DNA of 64,000 bases from an uncultured Opitutia bacterium (GTDB lineage: Bacteria > Verrucomicrobiota > Verrucomicrobiia > Opitutales > UBA953). The stretch spans positions 1 to 64,000 of the forward strand of contig CAIOAN010000013.1 of NCBI GenBank assembly GCA_903855995.1. Reading direction: 5' to 3'. The notes below the pieces were generated by a model. The model saw only the letters and a program-made list of their open reading frames with translations, searched no databases and had not been told where the DNA came from. The first letter of the stretch is position 1. Every line of letters starts with the position of its first letter. Positions 58,913 to 64,000 of the stretch are shown one piece after another. Position numbers and translations under genes: made by a program.

Positions 58913-59366
58913 GCGGGGTAATGTATCGTTAAGACCATTCCCCGCACCCCTAAGTTCACGACTAGGCAAAACAGCCTATCATACGGACTCCTAATGCGCG
59001 GCCCACTCGTCATAAGATTAATATACTCAGCTAAGTTGGATGGTTGATTCGAGCGGTCCACGCCTCGGTTCAGGACCCGCACTCGCACCAGCACCCGATA
59101 ACCAAGACCTGAGATCCGACCGCCGAGACCTGAGACCCGAAGATGCCCTCCCGCCACCTGAGACCTGGGGCCGCCACCCGCCACCTGAAATTAACTGTGG
59201 TCTTGGGTAGGGTTGAGCGCCCTCGCTCAACCGCGGCTGACCAAGGGTGGTCAGCCCTACCTTAATTATATCCCCTGCCAACTGGCCAACAGCTCAACCG
59301 GTCAACTAATCGTGTCCCCGTGTCCCCATGCCCACGTGCCCCCCTCGCGGCTATGCCGCGCGGCAC
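58913..59366. other. Gene-free region with low-complexity repeats and a palindromic element
   Basis: About 450 bp without a credible gene. From ~58975 to 59045 the sequence is AT-rich and featureless. From ~59090 to 59190 short related phrases recur (AGACCTGAGA, GAGACCTGAGACC, CACCTGAGACCTG, GCCACCCGCCACCTG). The palindromic three-way element lies at 59206-59261. From ~59310 to 59345 a CGTGTCCC/GTGCCC run of simple sequence is seen. Confidence 0.6.
59206..59261. repeat. Palindromic element with perfect three-way-junction fold
   Basis: Two 9-bp hairpins, GGTTGAGCG/CGCTCAACC (59211-59219 with 59224-59232) and GGCTGACCA/TGGTCAGCC (59235-59243 with 59248-59256), have 4-nt loops CCCT and AGGG. 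They are enclosed by an outer 5-bp stem GGTAG/CTACC (59206-59210 with 59257-59261), leaving only a 2-nt gap. All 23 base pairs are perfect. It resembles REP/MITE-like intergenic elements. Confidence 0.75.
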
Positions 59367-59394
59367 AAAAAAACCCGCCACTCTCGTGACGGGT
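59367..59394 (-). terminator. Rho-independent terminator of the small secreted protein gene
   Basis: On the minus strand the stem ACCCGTCAC/GTGGCGGGT with a GAGA loop (one G-T pair) is followed by seven Ts. It lies 40 bp after the stop of the 59435-59764 gene. Confidence 0.85.
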
Positions 59395-59434
59395 CGTTGG
59401 GTTCCGGTTACCCGGTACCTGAAGGGAAAGCCGA

Positions 59435-59764
59435 TTAGGCCTTAACCTTCTTGTCCTTCTTCTTCTTTTCGTCGCCAGCAGGAGCGGCGGCACCAGCGTC
59501 AACGGACAGGGCCTTGGCCTTGTCATGGACGGAGGCTTCGACCTTCACGGCCTTGCCCACGAGGTCCTTGAGGCCGTCAGCACCCTTGGTTTCCGGGGTG
59601 ATGGCGATGGTGGTGTCCTTGCCGCCTTTGACGGAGACAACGATCTCCTTCTTTTCGGCGTTGAAGGACTTGAGGGTGCCTTCAGAGGTGGCGGTCTTGC
59701 CGCAACCAGCCTGAGCGGCGGCAGCGAGAGCGAGGACTGACAGGATGCTGAGGATGTTCTTCAT
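59435..59764 (-). CDS. Small secreted protein, unknown
   Basis: The 109-residue protein has a clear signal peptide (MKNILSILSVLALAAAAQA) followed by GCG. A short beta-rich core (TLKSFNAEKKEIVVSVKGGK, then LVGKAVKVEASVHD) is followed by an acidic-to-basic tail ending EKKKKDKKVKA. The core resembles small OB-like or DUF5666-like periplasmic domains, though I cannot name one. A TAAGAA lies 6 nt before the ATG without a clear -35. The strong terminator downstream supports a real, well-expressed gene. Confidence 0.75.
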   Translation of the reverse strand: MKNILSILSVLALAAAAQAGCGKTATSEGTLKSFNAEKKEIVVSVKGGKDTTIAITPETKGADGLKDLVGKAVKVEASVHDKAKALSVDAGAAAPAGDEKKKKDKKVKA

Positions 59765-59830
59765 AGTATGTTCTTAGGGGAGAAGCACTTTTCTGGAGGA
59801 TTCCTTAGGAAAAGCAAACAACAATCTGGG

Positions 59831-59858
59831 TTGAATCCCCTAATGCGGGTCGCATCTT
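59831..59858 (+). promoter_or_regulatory. Predicted promoter, leaderless arrangement
   Basis: TTGAAT (59831-59836), a 16-nt spacer and CATCTT (59853-59858) stand 6 nt from the ATG at 59865. Confidence 0.4.
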
Positions 59859-59864
59859 GCGGGG

Positions 59865-61076
59865 ATGAAAAGGCCGCCCTACCTCTTGCTTGCCCTGTTA
59901 GTGGCCTTTTTGGGGGCTTTTTCCAGCCCGCTGAAAGCCCACTCGATCCCGGAGATTCCCGTAAAGGCAAGTTTCACTTCCAACGGCCAGGCCGAAATCT
60001 CCCTGGAAATCAACCCCCGCAATTGGGAAATCAGCCCCGCCGAAGCCCCTTCTCTCGAGAATAAGGCCTTCCTCCTCTACTCCCGCGATCAGCGCGAAGC
60101 CCTCATCAAACGGACCAAGCAGTTCATCGCGGAGTCCATCGAATTCACCCTGGAACCAGTCGGGCGCATCAATCCGGATTTTGACTTCGATTTCGTCGCC
60201 GAGACCGGCAAACCCCTCAAGGCGATGGATGACGCGGTGGTCACCCGCGGTAAATGCAAGCTCACCATCCCCGCCGGAGCGACGGGCTGGAAAATTAAAT
60301 CCCTGAAAGGCCACAAGGTCTCCGTGGTCTTCATCAATGTGATCAACGGGGTCGAGCACCCCCGTGTAGCCGTCCTCTTTCCGGGCGAATCGAGTTTCAC
60401 CCTCGACCTGACAAACCTCACCGCCGGCAAGCCCACCCAGGCGACGGCCGGTGCCGTCTCGGCCCAAGGCGACAACCACGGCGGCTGGGAAACCTTCAAA
60501 GACTTTCTGACCCACGGCTATGAGCATGTCCTGCCCGTGTCCGCGATGCGGACGGACTGGACCAAGATCGTCGACGGCCTCGATCACATTCTTTTCGTAC
60601 TTGGCCTCTTCCTGCTCAGCCGCTCTTGGAAGCCGGTGGTGACCCAAGTCACAGCCTTCACCCTCGCCCACTCCCTCACCCTCGGCCTGGCCGCCGCCGG
60701 CCTGATCCACGTGCCGTCCAAGGTGGTCGAGCCGATCATCGCAGCCAGCATCGCCGCAGTGGCCCTCGAGAACATCTTCCGGCCACGCTACTCGAACTGG
60801 CGCATCGTCATCGTGCTCATCTTCGGCGCCTTCCACGGCTTGGGCTTCGCGAGCGGCCTGAGCGAGCGCCCCATCCCGAAGGATTCGTTCCTCCTCGCCC
60901 TCACGGGCTTCAATCTCGGCGTCGAAGGCGCCCAGCTCACGGTCATCGGCCTAGCGTTCCTGCTGACCTTCTGGATCAGCAACGAAGAAAAATATCGCCG
61001 CTGGATCGTCATCCCGGCCTCCGCCGCGATCGCCCTCACCGGGATCGTTTGGGCGGTGCAGCGCCTCTGGGCCTAA
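59865..61076 (+). CDS. HupE/UreJ-like membrane protein
   Basis: The 403-residue protein has a signal peptide (LLLALLVAFLGAFSSPLKA) and a ~190-residue extracytoplasmic domain (ISLEINPRNWEISP). A membrane domain follows with the family block DGLDHILFVLGLFLLSRSWK, then FTLAHSLTLGLAAAGLI, GAFHGLGFASGL and three more helices. The conserved DxxxH, HS and HG residues suggest metal binding, as in HupE/UreJ nickel/cobalt-related proteins. No urease or hydrogenase gene is near, so a metal-transport role is inference only. The gene is followed by an 11-bp-stem terminator. Confidence 0.85.
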   Translation: MKRPPYLLLALLVAFLGAFSSPLKAHSIPEIPVKASFTSNGQAEISLEINPRNWEISPAEAPSLENKAFLLYSRDQREALIKRTKQFIAESIEFTLEPVGRINPDFDFDFVAETGKPLKAMDDAVVTRGKCKLTIPAGATGWKIKSLKGHKVSVVFINVINGVEHPRVAVLFPGESSFTLDLTNLTAGKPTQATAGAVSAQGDNHGGWETFKDFLTHGYEHVLPVSAMRTDWTKIVDGLDHILFVLGLFLLSRSWKPVVTQVTAFTLAHSLTLGLAAAGLIHVPSKVVEPIIAASIAAVALENIFRPRYSNWRIVIVLIFGAFHGLGFASGLSERPIPKDSFLLALTGFNLGVEGAQLTVIGLAFLLTFWISNEEKYRRWIVIPASAAIALTGIVWAVQRLWA

Positions 61077-61083
61077 ACACGAA

Positions 61084-61108
61084 AGAGCCGCTGCTCGGCA
61101 GCGGCTCT
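61084..61108. terminator. Strong hairpin terminator between convergent genes
   Basis: A perfect 11-bp stem, AGAGCCGCTGC (61084-61094) with GCAGCGGCTCT (61098-61108), has a TCG loop. It lies 8 bp after the HupE-like stop and 30 bp before the metzincin stop. Confidence 0.75.
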
Positions 61109-61137
61109 GTTCAGAATCCACGGACGCCGGCGGGCGT

Positions 61138-63222
61138 CTACCTGTTAACGGTGACGCTGCTGACCGCGTTCTTGCTGGCATTGTAAGCCTTACCGGTGAA
61201 CTGCACATGGGTGACGGCGAACGTCACACTTCCAGTGGTCGTCGCGAGCATACGCTCCGAGACGACTTCCACTTGACCGTTGCGATCTGTCCGCACCTGG
61301 ACCTTCCCGTTGAGGATGCCAGAGGCGGTCAGCGAGACGGTCGCTCCGGACACGGGTTTACCGGCATTATCAGAGATGGTCACGGTGCAGGCGAAGTAAC
61401 CCATGGCGTTGCGATTCGTCGGGCGTGGACGGACCCCGCTATCGTCATCGTCGTTATCCGCGTCGCGGCGCACAGCCCTCCCATTGGTGATGTCAAACCA
61501 AGCGGCGGTCATACCAGAGACATCCACGTAAGCCGTCGTCGGCGGCGGGGGTGGAGGCGGCGGCGCCGCGGTGACGTTGATGACGGTGGTCGTGGTGTTG
61601 GTGAGATTGATTCCATCAATCACGGTGAGCGTGGCGGTGAAATTACCGACCGCGGTGTAGACGTGCACCGGATTGGCGAGGCTCGAAGTCACCGTGCCGT
61701 CACCGAAATTCCACAGATAACGCAGCGCCCCGGCGTTGGTCGTCGTGGAATGAGCCGAAGAGAAACTCACCGACAACGGGGCGGCACCGTTGGTCGGAGT
61801 CGTGCCCACGGTCGAAGCCACGGGAGGATATACGGGTGGAGGCGGCGGCGTGCTCGTCCCGACCCAGCTACCCGTCAGCGAGAAACGGCCGACCGACGCA
61901 TAGTTGCTGTAATTGGTCGCCCCGGTGCCATCGGCTGCTCCGCGGAGAACGATATAATAGATACCCGGGACGGTCAGAGTCGCGGAAAGCGATGCGTTCA
62001 TCCCATTGGTCCCCGTCGCGACGCCGGAGGCCACGGTCAGCCCGGCGGTGTTCACCAAACTAAGTGCAATCTTGAGATCCGGATCCCGGTTGGCCGCCAA
62101 CGCCGAGAGATTAAGTGCGCCGACCCCCGCCTGGATGGCATACCAAGCACTGTCATTGGCATTACGAATAATCCCGCCGGCGGTGACCGAGGTACCGGTG
62201 ACCGGGGTGGCATTGGTCGGGCCGGTGCCATGATCTGCCACGATGAGCGGCACACGCGAGGTAATGATGGCAAGTTGATCCTGCGGATTATTCGCGAGCG
62301 GGTATTCGCCCTTACTCCATTGGGTGACGGCTTTGTAATAACTCACGCCCATGATCGGCGCCCAATCACCCTGCCCTCCAAAATATTCCACCCCGGCGGC
62401 CGTTCCCGATGCGACCGTGCCGTCATGATAAAGACCCAAGGTGTGCCCGCATTCATGGGCCGCAGCTTCTGCGATCGCTTTGTTAGAATTGCCCAACTGC
62501 GCCGGGAAGACGAACGCCGGGATGTCATTCGAGGCCGCCGAAGCGGCGACGACTCCGCCGAAGGTGCCGACATACGCCACGCCGCCGGCCGCCGAACCAA
62601 GCCAGTCGAGACTCGAACCACCGATCACGCAACGTACGCCATACTGCGCATCGGTGCTGGAGGTCCGCCGAATGGCCTCTTCCCCCGGATCCTGCGTGGT
62701 GACGTCGATGTCCCACGGTGCGTAATCCTCCGAGACACGACGCCAGATATCCTGGATGACCGCGAGCTCGGTGTCAGAGAATGCCGTCGGGTTGCCATCC
62801 AAATCAAACGGCGGGGTGGTGATGGTCGCGCTCGTGCTGTTCCACGGCGTGCCGGTGGTGGCGTGTCCTTTGAAGTCGAGATAGATCACCTTCTGGGCAC
62901 CCGGACGCGAATGCAGGAAAAAAGTCTGCGCGAGCGGCTGAATCGCCGTGCCGGTGAACGGCGAATTATCCGTGCCGACGACATCCTTGTTTGGCAGCGC
63001 CTGGCAGATGACGAGCGCTCGATTCGCCGCATCCAGATGCACGTGCGGACTGTTCCGCGCAAAGCGTCGGAACGCGACAGGCTCAGCCCCAGCCTGAGAC
63101 GCCGCTTGGTTCAGTTCGTTGTCGCTGGCCTTATTGGCTGGGCGATGTTGCGGACCTTCGGCCGCGTGGAGAGAAAACGCCGCCAATAAACCGACGATCA
63201 GAGCACGGGGTAGCTTGAACAT
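61138..63222 (-). CDS. Secreted metzincin-type zinc metallopeptidase with PKD and Ig-like domains
   Basis: The 694-residue protein has a signal peptide (MFKLPRALIVGLLAAFSLHA). A metzincin catalytic domain has AAAHECGHTLGLYHDG (HExxHxxGxxHD, ~248-263) and a Met-turn-like APIMGVSYY. A ~130-residue beta-rich region follows. A Pro-rich linker (~452) leads to a PKD domain with RYLWNFGDGTVTSS (~500). A second Pro-rich linker (~555) leads to a C-terminal Ig-like domain (GKPVSGATVSLTASG). It is presumably exported to degrade proteins or glycoproteins. A promoter of leaderless geometry with GATAAT stands 6 nt from the ATG. Confidence 0.9.
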   Translation of the reverse strand: MFKLPRALIVGLLAAFSLHAAEGPQHRPANKASDNELNQAASQAGAEPVAFRRFARNSPHVHLDAANRALVICQALPNKDVVGTDNSPFTGTAIQPLAQTFFLHSRPGAQKVIYLDFKGHATTGTPWNSTSATITTPPFDLDGNPTAFSDTELAVIQDIWRRVSEDYAPWDIDVTTQDPGEEAIRRTSSTDAQYGVRCVIGGSSLDWLGSAAGGVAYVGTFGGVVAASAASNDIPAFVFPAQLGNSNKAIAEAAAHECGHTLGLYHDGTVASGTAAGVEYFGGQGDWAPIMGVSYYKAVTQWSKGEYPLANNPQDQLAIITSRVPLIVADHGTGPTNATPVTGTSVTAGGIIRNANDSAWYAIQAGVGALNLSALAANRDPDLKIALSLVNTAGLTVASGVATGTNGMNASLSATLTVPGIYYIVLRGAADGTGATNYSNYASVGRFSLTGSWVGTSTPPPPPVYPPVASTVGTTPTNGAAPLSVSFSSAHSTTTNAGALRYLWNFGDGTVTSSLANPVHVYTAVGNFTATLTVIDGINLTNTTTTVINVTAAPPPPPPPPTTAYVDVSGMTAAWFDITNGRAVRRDADNDDDDSGVRPRPTNRNAMGYFACTVTISDNAGKPVSGATVSLTASGILNGKVQVRTDRNGQVEVVSERMLATTTGSVTFAVTHVQFTGKAYNASKNAVSSVTVNR

Positions 63223-63228
63223 GTCATG

Positions 63229-63256
63229 ATTATCGCAACCGCGCCCTCCTCGGCAA
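63229..63256 (-). promoter_or_regulatory. Predicted metzincin promoter, leaderless arrangement
   Basis: On the minus strand TTGCCG (63256-63251), a 16-nt spacer and GATAAT (63234-63229) stand 6 nt from the ATG at 63222. The -10 matches 5 of 6 consensus bases. Confidence 0.6.
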
Positions 63257-63324
63257 CCTTTTCTGTCTTCATCTTCAACTCCTCACTGTCATCTCATCTT
63301 TACTTCCTCACCGTGGATGACGCC

Positions 63325-63355
63325 AAACAAACGAGGCGACCCAAAGGCCGCCTCG
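63325..63355 (-). terminator. Rho-independent terminator of the repeat-protein gene
   Basis: On the minus strand the 7-bp stem CGAGGCG/CGCCTCG has a 10-nt loop and is followed by GTTTGTTT. It lies 27 bp after the stop at 63382. Confidence 0.7.
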
Positions 63356-63381
63356 CAACCCCGCCCTGTGGCTGGGCCGCC

Positions 63382-63972
63382 TTACTTCTTAGCTTCCTCG
63401 AGCTTTTCTTTGGCCTCGGGGTGTTTCTTGAAAAACTCTTCCTTCTGCTCGGGGGTCATCTTCTCGAGGCGTTCCTTGATCTTGCCCTTGAGCTTCTCCT
63501 TCTGCTCAGGGGTGGCGTCTTCAGCCTTCTCCTTGAGCTTGGCTTTGGCCTTCTCGAGTTTTTCGGCGACCTCGGGGTGGTCCTTCAGCCAGGCCTTGCG
63601 CTCGTCAGGCGACATGGCCTTCAGTTTTTCGAGGTGTTCCTTGAGTTCGGGATGATCCTTAAGGAACTCGGCGCGCTTATCGCCAGAAGGAGCCTCCTTG
63701 CCGGCCGCCTCCTTTACGCGCTCCTTAAGTCGCTCGACGGCTTCGGGATGATTCTTCAAAAACTCCTTCCGCTCATCAGGGGTCATGGCCTTGATTCTTT
63801 CGCGGAGCTTATCGAGACTCTCTTCGCCGGGACGGTCTTCCGCTCCCTTGGCTCCAGCCTCGCGGCGGGCCCCGCCTTTTTCGCCGACATTTGGCGCCGC
63901 CTGCACGAGGGTGGTGAACATCATCAAGACGGCGATGATGGTGGGGATGAGTGAAGCGATGTTCATATTCAT
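63382..63972 (-). CDS. Secreted charged-helix protein with ~21-residue repeats
   Basis: The 196-residue protein starts with a signal-like hydrophobic segment (LIPTIIAVLMMFTTLVQA). About five copies of a degenerate unit follow: MTPDERKEFLKNHPEAVERL; then GDKRAEFLKDHPELKEHLEK; MSPDERKAWLKDHPEVAEKL; ATPEQKEKLKGKIKERLEK; MTPEQKEEFFKKHPEAKEKL. They are Lys/Glu-rich, predicted helical, with an HPE turn. There are no cysteines or catalytic motifs. The start is MNMNIAS at 63972 or MNIAS at 63966; the promoter would lie near the window end. The role is unknown; it could be a periplasmic scaffold or binding protein. Confidence 0.75.
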   Translation of the reverse strand: MNMNIASLIPTIIAVLMMFTTLVQAAPNVGEKGGARREAGAKGAEDRPGEESLDKLRERIKAMTPDERKEFLKNHPEAVERLKERVKEAAGKEAPSGDKRAEFLKDHPELKEHLEKLKAMSPDERKAWLKDHPEVAEKLEKAKAKLKEKAEDATPEQKEKLKGKIKERLEKMTPEQKEEFFKKHPEAKEKLEEAKK

Positions 63973-64000
63973 AGGAGTGTGTGAGATTCTTGGATGAAAC

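Noticed and set aside
59090-59190. CRISPR array
   Set aside because: Repeat phrases are short, imperfect and irregularly spaced, with no spacers of constant length and no cas genes.
61207-63189. 660-codon open frame on the plus strand
   Set aside because: Antisense to the metzincin; Arg/Gly/His-rich, no domain.

Overview
The window is about 64 kb of high-GC, gene-dense bacterial DNA. I infer a Verrucomicrobiota genome, probably class Opitutae. The reasons are an exosortase-type PEP-CTERM tail (VPEPSTYGL, a membrane helix, then RRRR), LpxI in place of LpxH, and many secreted SGNH/GDSL and sialate-type acetylesterases beside polysaccharide-degrading enzymes. GYF_2-type domains also recur, and a secreted metzincin carries a PKD domain. 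No plasmid, prophage, IS or CRISPR signature was seen; this looks like ordinary chromosome with some accessory content.

Layout. 0-4.7 kb: end of a PEP-CTERM protein, a SulP anion transporter, a calcium-loop protein, an inositol-monophosphatase-family enzyme and a membrane protein. 4.7-11 kb: PEP carboxylase, a Ski2-like helicase, an SGNH esterase, and RNase P RNA with a strong terminator. 11-20 kb: a PIG-L deacetylase with a GT39 glycosyltransferase, a GT2 glycosyltransferase, citrate synthase, and a minus-strand ptsI-hisC-hisB-hisH operon. 20-28.5 kb: an ECF sigma/anti-sigma pair divergent from a compact four-gene operon. That operon encodes a zinc-ribbon GTPase, a GAP1-N2-like membrane protein, a large helical membrane protein and a GYF_2-like membrane protein. 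It is the best candidate in the window for a little-described system (a GTPase-centred conflict or stress system). 28.5-39.8 kb: a CAT-anticodon tRNA, then housekeeping genes (rsfS, nadD, lpxI, panB, gpsA, a divergent purA) mixed with a metallophosphoesterase, a SET-domain protein, a TPR protein, an HDAC-family deacetylase and a GYF_2 protein. 39.8-58.7 kb: a carbohydrate and esterase island with several SGNH or sialate acetylesterases, alpha/beta hydrolases, an Idh/MocA oxidoreductase and a xylose-isomerase-like protein. It also holds a GH2 plus polysaccharide-lyase fusion, an acetylesterase plus HExxH-peptidase fusion and a GHL10-type glycosidase. 58.7-64 kb: a 500-bp intergenic region with a perfect three-way-junction palindrome, two small secreted proteins, a HupE/UreJ-like membrane protein and a secreted metzincin.

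A recurring signal was found by reading upstream of starts. About fifteen genes have a sigma70-like promoter whose -10 hexamer lies only 5-8 nt (usually exactly 6) from the start codon, with a 16-18 nt spacer to a TTG-type -35. This predicts leaderless or almost leaderless mRNAs as a major mode of expression here. Start sites were adjusted to signal peptides, operon overlaps and these promoters. All function calls come from motif recognition by eye; no database search was run.
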